Shown here: piece by piece, positions 34,361 to 41,263 of the stretch
How positions within the stretch are numbered: the stretch's first letter is position 1
How the letters are laid out: every line of letters starts with the position of its first letter
From: Clostridium sp.
Lineage (GTDB): Bacteria > Bacillota > Clostridia > Clostridiales > Clostridiaceae
Direction of reading: 5' to 3'
DNA length: 64,000 nucleotides
Assembly (NCBI RefSeq): GCF_018372875.1
Contig: NZ_JAHAIF010000001.1
Coordinates: 62,001-126,000 of the forward strand
Notes under the pieces: generated by a model
Databases searched by the model: none
What the model saw: only the letters and a program-made list of their open reading frames with translations
What the model was told of the DNA's origin: nothing
Position numbers and translations under genes: made by a program

Positions 34361-34395
34361 GAGAGAAATTGCAATAGCAACTTCTCTTTTTTTGA
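34361..34395 (+). terminator. Rho-independent terminator after DUF3867 gene
   Basis: AGAGAAATTGC (34362-34372) pairs with GCAACTTCTCT (34377-34387) with one mismatch, followed by a seven-T run. Confidence 0.8.
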
Positions 34396-34458
34396 TTTAG
34401 CATATTTTTTAAAGTGGTAATATATATGTAAATAGTAGATAATTATGGGAGGTATATG

Positions 34459-35319
34459 ATGAAAGTTTTTAAGAATGAAGAAGGAGAAGTTCGCTCTGGG
34501 TGGAAAATACTTATATTATTTTTGGTTGAGTATATTTTATTATTTATAATGGCAAATATAATAGGTAGTTTGGTAGTAATTTCCGGATCTATGAGAGAAA
34601 ATATATATATTATACTTATGTTTTCCCAGGAAATTGTTTTGATTCTTACACCAATATTGTCATGGAAAGTATTATTTAAGAATGATTTATCTCTGATTGG
34701 GTTGAAGGCTTTAAATAAAAAAGAAATAAAGAATTTAATACTAGGATTAGTTATGGGGATAATAGCTATTACATTAGCTTTTATTCTGATACTACTTAGT
34801 AAAAGTGGAGTTTTAGTAAACAGCTTATTAGAACCGAGATTTTCACTAAGTTTAGTTCTTTATTTAATCTTATTTATATTAGTTGGTTTTGCTGAAGAAT
34901 TGCTTTCAAGAGGATATATAATTGGAGCAATGGAAGCAAGCAATAATAATAAGTGGTTTGCCATAATGGTTTCAGCAGTTATATTTTCATTAATGCATTA
35001 TGGTAATAATGGATTTTCACTTATTCCTTTTCTTAATATATTTTTAGTGGGAATTTTATTTGGAGTTATGTATGTTAAGACAAAGAGTATTTGGCTTAGT
35101 ACAGGGTTTCATATAACTTGGAACTTCTTTCAAGGGTGCATATATGGAATGCCTGTAAGTGGAATAACTACACCTAAACTTTATGAAATGACTTTTGTAG
35201 GTAATCCTATTCTAAATGGAGGTACTTTTGGACCAGAAGGTGGACTAATTGTTACGATGGTTATAATTTTAATGTTAGTTTCACTAGTATTTCTTATAAA
35301 AAATAAAAAAATACACTAA
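34459..35319 (+). CDS. CPBP-family intramembrane metalloprotease
   Basis: An eight-segment membrane protein of 286 residues in the CAAX protease/bacteriocin-processing family. The conserved motifs are EELLSRGY (EExxxR), the second motif SLMHYGNNG and the third GFHITWNFFQG, supplying the Glu and His residues of the active site. Relatives process peptides or give self-immunity to bacteriocins, but no bacteriocin gene is near. ATG at 34459 is preferred to ATG at 34456 for spacing from GGGAGG. Single gene. Confidence 0.9.
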   Translation: MKVFKNEEGEVRSGWKILILFLVEYILLFIMANIIGSLVVISGSMRENIYIILMFSQEIVLILTPILSWKVLFKNDLSLIGLKALNKKEIKNLILGLVMGIIAITLAFILILLSKSGVLVNSLLEPRFSLSLVLYLILFILVGFAEELLSRGYIIGAMEASNNNKWFAIMVSAVIFSLMHYGNNGFSLIPFLNIFLVGILFGVMYVKTKSIWLSTGFHITWNFFQGCIYGMPVSGITTPKLYEMTFVGNPILNGGTFGPEGGLIVTMVIILMLVSLVFLIKNKKIH

Positions 35320-35402
35320 AATATATGGATTTTCCAGTTTATTTTATAGAAAAATCATTTATAATATAAAAAGCAAGTAAGATAAGATTATTGGAGGAAC
35401 AT

Positions 35403-36959
35403 ATGAGTATTTTAACAGTTAAGAATATGAATCATGGCTTTGGTGACAGAGCAATTTTTGAAGATGTTTCATTTAGATTATTAAAAGGTGAACACGTTGG
35501 ATTTGTTGGAGCTAATGGTGAAGGTAAATCTACTTTTATGAATATAATAACAAATAAATTAATGCCAGATGAGGGACAAGTAATTTGGTCAAATAATGTT
35601 AGAGTTGGATACATGGATCAACATGCAGCTTTAGTAAAAGGACAATCTATAAGAGATGCATTAAGAGATGCGTTTAAATATCTTTTCGATTTAGAAGAAG
35701 AAATGAATACTCTATATGGAAAGATGGGAGATTGTACACCAGAAGAGCTTGAAAAGATGCTTGAAAGAACAGCTGTAATTCAAGATTTATTAGATAATAA
35801 TGGGTTCTATGTTATTGATGCAAAGGTTGAAGAAGTAGCAAAGGGGCTTGGACTTTTAGACTTAGGGTTAGATAGAGATGTAGATGATTTATCAGGTGGA
35901 CAAAGAACTAAGATACTTTTAGGAAAGTTATTATTACAAAATCCAGACATTCTTTTACTAGATGAGCCTACTAACTACCTAGATGAAGAACATATTATAT
36001 GGTTAAAGAGATACCTACAAAATTATGAAAATGCATTCATATTAATATCGCATGATATTCCTTTCTTAAATGAAGTAGTTAATTTAATTTATCATGTTGA
36101 AGAAAGAAAGCTAACTAGATACGTTGGTGACTACTATGAATTTAAGAGAATATATGAAGAAAATAAGAAGAGATTAGAACAAGCATATGAAAAGCAACAA
36201 AAGGAAATTGCAAGGCTTGAAGATTTCGTTGCTAGAAATAAAGCTAACGTTGCTACATCTAACATGGCTAAATCAAGACAAAAGAAGCTTGATAAAATGG
36301 AAAGAATTGAGCTTTCAAAGGATAAGCCAAAGCCTGAATTTAACTTTAAGCCATCAAGAACTTCAGGAAAGGTTATATTTGAAACTAAGGATTTAGTAAT
36401 AGGTTATGATAAACCATTAACTAAGCCACTAAATCTTTATATGGAAAGAGGACAAAAGATAGCTTTAGTTGGAGCTAATGGTCTTGGAAAATCTACTTTA
36501 CTTAAGAGCCTTTTAGGCCTTATAAATCCATTAAGTGGGGAAGTAGAAAGAGGAGATTATCAAGAAATAGGATACTTTGAACAAGAAGATAGAAGTGGAA
36601 ACACTAATACTTGTATTGAAGAAGTATGGTCAGAGTTCCCTTCATTTACTCAATATGAAATAAGAGCTGCTTTAGCTAAGTGTGGATTAACTACAAAGCA
36701 ATTAGAATCTAAGATTATGGTTCTTTCAGGGGGAGAAGCCGCTAAGGTTAGATTATGTAAAATCATAAATAAAGAAACTAATATATTAATCCTTGACGAG
36801 CCGACTAACCACTTAGATCAAGATGCTAAGGATGAATTAGCTAGAGCTTTAAAGGAATATAAGGGATCAATTTTACTTGTATCTCACGAACCAGAATTCT
36901 ATAGAGAAGTTGCTACTGAAATTTGGAATTGTGAGGATTGGACTACAAAAGTTGTGTAG
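35403..36959 (+). CDS. ABC-F family ATPase (YkpA/YbiT type)
   Basis: A 518-residue soluble protein with two ABC ATPase domains and no membrane segment. Domain 1 has Walker A GANGEGKST, signature LSGGQRTK and Walker B LLLDEPTNYLDEEH; domain 2 has GANGLGKST, LSGGEAAK and LILDEPTNHLD. The interdomain linker (about residues 235-310) is charged and helical with an Arg/Lys-rich stretch. ABC-F proteins act on the ribosome; this subtype is a general translation factor more than a dedicated antibiotic-resistance protein. ATG at 35403 follows GGAGGAAC; TTG at 35391 would overlap the ribosome binding site. Confidence 0.93.
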   Translation: MSILTVKNMNHGFGDRAIFEDVSFRLLKGEHVGFVGANGEGKSTFMNIITNKLMPDEGQVIWSNNVRVGYMDQHAALVKGQSIRDALRDAFKYLFDLEEEMNTLYGKMGDCTPEELEKMLERTAVIQDLLDNNGFYVIDAKVEEVAKGLGLLDLGLDRDVDDLSGGQRTKILLGKLLLQNPDILLLDEPTNYLDEEHIIWLKRYLQNYENAFILISHDIPFLNEVVNLIYHVEERKLTRYVGDYYEFKRIYEENKKRLEQAYEKQQKEIARLEDFVARNKANVATSNMAKSRQKKLDKMERIELSKDKPKPEFNFKPSRTSGKVIFETKDLVIGYDKPLTKPLNLYMERGQKIALVGANGLGKSTLLKSLLGLINPLSGEVERGDYQEIGYFEQEDRSGNTNTCIEEVWSEFPSFTQYEIRAALAKCGLTTKQLESKIMVLSGGEAAKVRLCKIINKETNILILDEPTNHLDQDAKDELARALKEYKGSILLVSHEPEFYREVATEIWNCEDWTTKVV

Positions 36960-36972
36960 TTCTTCAAAGTTT

Positions 36973-37005
36973 AAAGAGTTAGCATAGAGCCTAGCTCTTT
37001 TTTAT
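36973..37005 (+). terminator. Rho-independent terminator after ABC-F gene
   Basis: AAAGAGTTAG (36973-36982) pairs with CTAGCTCTTT (36991-37000, one G-U), followed by TTTATT. Confidence 0.8.
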
Positions 37006-37087
37006 TATAATTAAATTATATATTTAGAGGTGGAAGTGTATGATAGAATGTGAGTTATATTGAAGTTATTTTATTGATTTTATAAAA

Positions 37088-37147
37088 GCTGCTACTATGA
37101 TTTATAAATATTGTGGTGACTAAAAATGCAATAATATAAGATAGCAG
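37088..37147 (+). other. Imperfect 60-base inverted repeat in the leader of the FMN-binding gene
   Basis: GCTGCTA (37088-37094) pairs with TAGCAGC (37141-37147), with inner partial pairing ATATTG / CAATA. No T-run follows, so it is not a standard terminator. It lies in the otherwise unassigned AT-rich stretch 37006-37292 upstream of the FMN-binding lipoprotein gene. It could be a structured leader, a small RNA or chance; I see no match to a riboswitch consensus. Confidence 0.35.
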
Positions 37148-37292
37148 CATGGATATTATTTACAAAAATAATGCGGATAAATTTACTACAATAAAAAAAT
37201 ATTGTTATTTTTGAGAAAAGATATTGATTTTATGTCGAATTATATGCTATTCTGTTAAAGAAATAACAATTCTAAAGAAAAGGGGTAAACAA

Positions 37293-38237
37293 ATGAACAG
37301 AAGAAAACTTAAGATGATGCTTTCAGTGATAACTACTATATTAGTTGTAGGAAGTTTAGTATCATGTACAAAGAAAGAAGATGAACAAGCTAAGGTAGAT
37401 GCAAATGCACAAGCTTCTGTAGCTGAAAAAGCTATAGACTTAGAATGGGATGCTCAACCAACTTTGGGAATAATAAAAGGGGATTATTACAAAGCTGAAG
37501 AGCGTTTTAGACAAGGACACCTTGGTGTTTTAGAAGTTGTTCAAAATGATAATAAGATTGTAGAAGTAGAGTTTAATGAGATGACTAGACCAAATTACTA
37601 TAAGAGATATTATCAAGATGTACCAAAGCGTAACTCTGAATATAATTTTGATATGGGATTAGCTAAAGGGGCTGCTTGGATTCAAAGTGTTGTTAAGGTA
37701 GAAAAGCAAATGATTGAAGAGCAAAGATTAACTGGAGAATTCGATGTAGTGTCAGGGGCATCAAATAGTATCGAACAAGCTATGGTACCTTTAGCAGAGA
37801 AGATTAATGCTCAAATTGGAAATCCTGATGGAACTAAATATTATGCAATAGCAGAAGAATTAGGTGGAGGATTAACTGGAAAATTAAAGGTTCTTGTTAA
37901 AGATGGAAAGATAGTTGAATGTAGATATGATGAGGTGTTTGCAAATTCACAAGATGAAATTGAAGATGCAGAATTAAAGAAATATTATAGATTATCTAAA
38001 TATGAAAGTTTACAGTACCATGAGCCATCACGTATAGGATTTAACGTTCAAATGGATGAATTAAATGCTAAGGTTGTAGAAACTCAAAATATGCTAGACT
38101 TAACAGGTTTACCAGCTATTGAAGATACTGGGGACTATAAATCAAGTGGATATACTAAGAGAAATACAGCTTGGGATAATTACTTAAAGTTAGCTGAAAA
38201 GTTATTAAATGAAATGAAGGCAGATAAGGTACTATAA
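37293..38237 (+). CDS. FMN-binding domain lipoprotein
   Basis: A 314-residue predicted lipoprotein with lipobox LVSC (Cys near residue 25). The mature part contains two FMN-binding-like halves. The first (about 55-170) starts GIIKGDYYKAEERFRQGHLGVLEVV and includes VVSGASNS, which resembles the covalent flavinylation motif SGA-T/S-x-S/T. The second half (about 185-290) has related VLVKDGKIVECRYDE but ends SSGYTKRN without an obvious attachment residue. Such proteins take part in extracytoplasmic electron transfer. No flavin transferase (ApbE) is in the window. ATG at 37293 follows AGGGG; single gene. Confidence 0.82.
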   Translation: MNRRKLKMMLSVITTILVVGSLVSCTKKEDEQAKVDANAQASVAEKAIDLEWDAQPTLGIIKGDYYKAEERFRQGHLGVLEVVQNDNKIVEVEFNEMTRPNYYKRYYQDVPKRNSEYNFDMGLAKGAAWIQSVVKVEKQMIEEQRLTGEFDVVSGASNSIEQAMVPLAEKINAQIGNPDGTKYYAIAEELGGGLTGKLKVLVKDGKIVECRYDEVFANSQDEIEDAELKKYYRLSKYESLQYHEPSRIGFNVQMDELNAKVVETQNMLDLTGLPAIEDTGDYKSSGYTKRNTAWDNYLKLAEKLLNEMKADKVL

Positions 38238-38247
38238 TTAGTATACT

Positions 38248-38290
38248 AAAATAACCCAACAGTAAAAATTAGCTGTTGGGTTATTTTGCA
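38248..38290 (+). terminator. Rho-independent terminator, copy 1 of a duplicated sequence
   Basis: Perfect 14-bp stem AAATAACCCAACAG / CTGTTGGGTTATTT (38249-38262 with 38273-38286). The whole hairpin recurs with one base change at 40094-40134, on the other side of brnQ. Confidence 0.9.
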
Positions 38291-38423
38291 TTGATAGGAT
38301 TATATATTTAAATCCTTTTATTTATTAAAAAGTTCAATTTACATCATCTATATATGCATAAATTTTATATAGAACAAAAACTAAATAAAAATAGAATAAT
38401 AGGGTAATGTTATAAATATTTAA

Positions 38424-38450
38424 TTGACAAGGTTTAATTATTAATATAAT
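38424..38450 (+). promoter_or_regulatory. Predicted promoter of the brnQ leader
   Basis: TTGACA (38424-38429) and TATAAT (38445-38450). The 15-base spacer is short; TAATAT at 38447 would give 17. It is about 330 bases before brnQ, leaving a long transcribed leader. Confidence 0.55.
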
Positions 38451-38487
38451 ATTAAAACAAGTATTGATTATATAGGAGTTTATTAAC

Positions 38488-38559
38488 ATGATAGGTAGCA
38501 TAAATGTAACTAACAGTTTAAAATTAAATATCTATTTTGGATTTAGCTATTTTAGTTAG
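38488..38559 (+). CDS. Candidate 23-residue leader peptide upstream of brnQ
   Basis: ATG at 38488 has GGAG nine bases ahead and a 23-codon frame. The first fifteen residues include three Ile, two Leu and one Val; the end is aromatic (IYFGFSYFS). The stop codon overlaps the first base of the first hairpin segment of the downstream attenuator-like structure, which is the arrangement expected of a regulatory leader peptide. There is no direct proof of translation, and the peptide is not unusually dense in branched-chain residues. Confidence 0.5.
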   Translation: MIGSINVTNSLKLNIYFGFSYFS

Positions 38560-38691
38560 GTCTGTATTTATGATAAAAATAATCATCATAGGTACAGACC
38601 ATTGGTTTTGTATCTATGATGGCTAAGTTTAATATATTATGTAAGTAAACTTGTTATTTAAGCCACATAGATTAAGTCTATGTGGCTTTTT
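38559..38691 (+). promoter_or_regulatory. Attenuator-like chain of mutually exclusive hairpins before brnQ
   Basis: Five segments pair in alternative ways. Segment 1 (38559-38566) pairs with 2 (38593-38600), GGTCTGTA with TACAGACC. Segment 2' (38584-38596) pairs with 3 (38609-38621), CATCATAGGTACA with TGTATCTATGATG. Segment 3' (38613-38624) pairs with 4 (38661-38671) over 11 bp with one bulge. Segment 4 pairs with 5 (38677-38687), a perfect 11-bp terminator stem followed by five T. No T-box consensus is present. The remaining leader to 38777 holds the brnQ ribosome binding site. Confidence 0.65.
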
Positions 38692-38777
38692 AACATCTAG
38701 ACCAGTTATAAAAAAAATTTATTAGCAAAATCTTATGTATACAGAGATTGAGTGTGAAAAAGGAAAGGGATAACATT

Positions 38778-40067
38778 ATGAAAAAAATAGTAGATATAAT
38801 TGTTGTAGGGTTTGCAATATTTTCAATGTTTTTCGGAGCAGGAAACTTAATATTTCCACCATACATAGGTATGACTTCAGGAAGTGGCTGGTTAATAAGT
38901 TATCTAGGCTTTATTATTTCAGATGTAGGTATGATACTTTTATCAATTATTGCTATTGCAAGGGCTGGTTCTTATCAAGCTGTTTTAGGAAGGGCTGGTA
39001 AGAAATTTGGACTTGCTTTGGAAGTTATTATAATGCTTTGTTTAGGACCTATACTTATTATACCAAGAACTGGTGCAACAACTTTCGAAATAAGTATTGC
39101 TCCATTAACTAATTCAATTGGTCCTGTTATGTTTTCTATTATATTTTTTGCTTTAACATTTATTTTAACAGTTAAGCCCAATAAGGTTGTTGATATTATA
39201 GGTAAGTTTTTAACTCCTATACTTTTACTTACATTAGCAGCATTAATAGTAAAAGGGATATTATCTCCATTGGGGGATTTAAGTAGTGCTAGTGATTTAC
39301 AAAGTTTATTCTCAACTGGACTTGCTCAAGGATATCAAACCATGGATGCACTTGGATCAGGTGGAATAGCTGCACTTATTATAGCTACATTTTTAGCCAA
39401 GGGATACAAAGATAAAAAAGAAGTTACAAGTCTTACTATAAAATCCTCATTAGTAGCAGCAGTAGGTCTTATATTAATATATTCTGGATTAGCATATTTA
39501 GGAGCTACAGTTTCTAATATTTATGATGCTAGTATATCTCAAACCGCATTACTAATTGCTATAACAAAAGGTTTATTAGGTTCTTCTGGAGGAATTTTAT
39601 TAAGTATTGTAGTTGCTTTTGCTTGCCTTACTACATCTATAGGTTTAACTTCTGTTACAGCTAGATATTTTGAAGAACTTAGTAATAAAAAATTTAAATA
39701 TCAGCATCTGGTTACAGTGATTTGTGTTTTTAGTGCTGTTATTTCTAACTTTGGTGTTGATAAAATAATTTCTATAGCAGCTCCAATATTAACGATACTT
39801 TATCCAGTAGCTCTTGTTTTAGTGTTAATGGTGTCTTTTGGAAATGTGTTTACTAAGAACTCTACATATAAAGGTGCAGCTTATGCTACTTTGCTTGTAA
39901 GTACTCTTACTGTTATTGATAATTTAGGTGTTAATATAAATTTAATTCATGCACTTCCTTTTGATAGATTAGGATTTAATTGGATAATACCAGCAATAAT
40001 AGGAGGAATAATAGGTACTTTTATTTTTAAAGATAAACCTGTTGATTTAATGGCGGATGCATCATAA
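38778..40067 (+). CDS. brnQ: Branched-chain amino acid:cation symporter BrnQ
   Basis: A twelve-segment transporter of 429 residues for leucine, isoleucine and valine uptake, driven by Na+ or H+. Signature stretches are FFGAGNLIFPPYIG in the first helix, PRTGATTFEIS, and LTTSIGLTSVTARYFEEL, given in part. ATG at 38778 follows AAAGGAAAGGG by eight bases; a TTG ten codons upstream lacks spacing. The long leader with a terminator and competing hairpins suggests control by amino acid supply. Alone in its unit, flanked on both sides by almost identical terminators. Confidence 0.95.
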   Translation: MKKIVDIIVVGFAIFSMFFGAGNLIFPPYIGMTSGSGWLISYLGFIISDVGMILLSIIAIARAGSYQAVLGRAGKKFGLALEVIIMLCLGPILIIPRTGATTFEISIAPLTNSIGPVMFSIIFFALTFILTVKPNKVVDIIGKFLTPILLLTLAALIVKGILSPLGDLSSASDLQSLFSTGLAQGYQTMDALGSGGIAALIIATFLAKGYKDKKEVTSLTIKSSLVAAVGLILIYSGLAYLGATVSNIYDASISQTALLIAITKGLLGSSGGILLSIVVAFACLTTSIGLTSVTARYFEELSNKKFKYQHLVTVICVFSAVISNFGVDKIISIAAPILTILYPVALVLVLMVSFGNVFTKNSTYKGAAYATLLVSTLTVIDNLGVNINLIHALPFDRLGFNWIIPAIIGGIIGTFIFKDKPVDLMADAS

Positions 40068-40093
40068 GAATATAAGTGAAGTTTTACTATATA

Positions 40094-40134
40094 AAATAAC
40101 CCAACAGTTAAAATTAGCTGTTGGGTTATTTTGT
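40094..40134 (+). terminator. Rho-independent terminator of brnQ, copy 2 of a duplicated sequence
   Basis: The 14-bp stem (40094-40107 with 40118-40131) and loop match the terminator at 38248-38290 at all but one of about 40 bases. Confidence 0.9.
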
Positions 40135-40146
40135 GGATTTCATTAT

Positions 40147-40180
40147 AAAAAAAATCCTTACATAATATAAGGATTTTTTT
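40147..40180 (-). terminator. Terminator after the initiator tRNA gene
   Basis: AATCCTTA / TAAGGATT stem flanked by A8 and T8 runs, so it can act in both directions. On the minus strand it directly follows the encoded CCA end. Confidence 0.85.
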
Positions 40181-40256
<76 letters not shown>

Positions 40257-40297
40257 ATATTAAGTTTTAAGTTTGCAACGAGCTAACTTATATTCTT

Positions 40298-40326
40298 AGT
40301 ATATAGATTAGGTATTATAATGTCAA
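40298..40326 (-). promoter_or_regulatory. Predicted sigma-A promoter of the initiator tRNA
   Basis: On the minus strand, TTGACA (40321-40326) and TATACT (40298-40303) with a 17-base spacer, about 40 bases before the tRNA. Confidence 0.75.
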
Positions 40327-40395
40327 AATTAAAAGGAGCCATATTATGTGGTGAGAGAAGAAGAGGTTATTTAGATGCATATATACCTCTAAATG

Positions 40396-40914
40396 CTAAC
40401 TCTTTTTGTTTTTATATTCTTTAAAAAGAATAACTATAAGTGATATTAGCAGAAGTAAAGTCACAAGGGGAAGAAATAAAAAAAGTATTGAAAATCGTTC
40501 TAAAAGTGAGTCATCTCTAAATATTGGAGCAAGACTTGCGTCAGAATATTTAACATTAAATAGTGGAATTTTACCTTCAGCAGAATCATTATATGTTCCA
40601 ATAACTTTTCCATATATATAAAAGTCTCCCAATAAAGCAGGATCATTTACAGCATAATTAGGAAGATTACCAGTAAGTTGTACATATTTTGGATTGGCAT
40701 CTGGATAAGTATTTTTAATAGTATTCCAAAGTTTAGTTTTATCTTCTTTTAAGTAATAAAGAGGACCTGTTGTTACTTGTAAGTGAACTTTTATTTTAAT
40801 GTCATCTTTAGATAACTCTTTTTTAGGAGTAATTCTAGTAGGAATAAAGTAATATAGCGTTAGTGGAATAAATAATAACAATGCTATAATAATACACAAT
40901 TTTATTTGCTTCAT
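40396..40914 (-). CDS. Hypothetical membrane-anchored protein
   Basis: A 172-residue protein with hydrophobic segments near residues 5-23 and 137-160 and an extracytoplasmic-looking domain of about 110 residues between them, then a short basic tail. The middle holds TTGPLYYLKEDKTKLWNTIKN and NPKYVQLTGNLPNYAVNDPALLGDFYIYGKVIG, unfamiliar to me. ATG at 40914 is preferred, with AGGAGG ahead. It is monocistronic and faces away from the beta-galactosidase gene. No function is suggested. Confidence 0.7.
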   Translation of the reverse strand: MKQIKLCIIIALLLFIPLTLYYFIPTRITPKKELSKDDIKIKVHLQVTTGPLYYLKEDKTKLWNTIKNTYPDANPKYVQLTGNLPNYAVNDPALLGDFYIYGKVIGTYNDSAEGKIPLFNVKYSDASLAPIFRDDSLLERFSILFLFLPLVTLLLLISLIVILFKEYKNKKS

Positions 40915-41058
40915 AAAATCAATCCTCCTAGAAATATAATAAAATATTATATTACTAGTTGAAATAAATAGCAAATTATAAGAGATGAGTTAAAAAAGAT
41001 AATAGAATTATATGTTTTGATTTATAATTTAATAGAATAGAAAAAAGTGATTGAAATA

Positions 41059-41087
41059 TATACAATAAATGTAATATAAGGTATAAT
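41059..41087 (+). promoter_or_regulatory. Predicted promoter of the beta-galactosidase gene
   Basis: TATACA (41059-41064), 17-base spacer, TATAAT (41082-41087). The expected transcript start is near 41094, leaving a leader of about 170 bases. Confidence 0.5.
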
Positions 41088-41091
41088 TAAA

Positions 41092-41178
41092 CTGTGGGAA
41101 ACCATAGATATGATATTTATTTTTATAAAGAGAGGAGGGAGATTAAAAAATAATAAATTAACTGGAGATCATATCTAT
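41092..41178 (+). promoter_or_regulatory. Structured leader with a stand-alone Shine-Dalgarno sequence
   Basis: CTGTGG-GAAA-CCATAG (41092-41107) forms a GNRA-capped hairpin at the predicted 5' end of the mRNA. ATAGATATGAT (41104-41114) is a perfect complement of ATCATATCTAT (41168-41178), sharing four bases with the first hairpin, so the two compete. Inside the larger loop lies GAGGAGGGAG (41132-41141), a very strong ribosome-binding sequence with no start codon after it. The true site (AGGAGAGG) is about 110 bases downstream. This resembles mRNA-stabilising 5' hairpins and STAB-SD elements. Confidence 0.5.
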
Positions 41179-41263
41179 TAATTATAGAAAGTGTTAAAAA
41201 GTTCATAGTAGGGTAAGGAGTAATATTAGAAAATAAAACTAGGAAGATTTAGGAGAGGAAAAT

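Noticed and set aside
34459..35319. CPBP protease as bacteriocin immunity gene
   Set aside because: No leader-peptide precursor, modification enzyme or exporter gene is nearby.
35403..36959. ABC-F protein as an antibiotic resistance determinant
   Set aside because: Its motifs and length match the YkpA/YbiT-type housekeeping subgroup, and no resistance-type leader attenuator is seen upstream.
38424..38777. T-box riboswitch upstream of brnQ
   Set aside because: A long leader with a terminator before an amino acid transporter suggests a T-box, but no GGGTGGNACCGCG-like sequence or specifier-loop layout is present.
40321..40395. Small ORF behind AAAAGGAG near 40333
   Set aside because: The good ribosome-like site leads to ATG TGG TGA only; it overlaps the tRNA promoter on the other strand.
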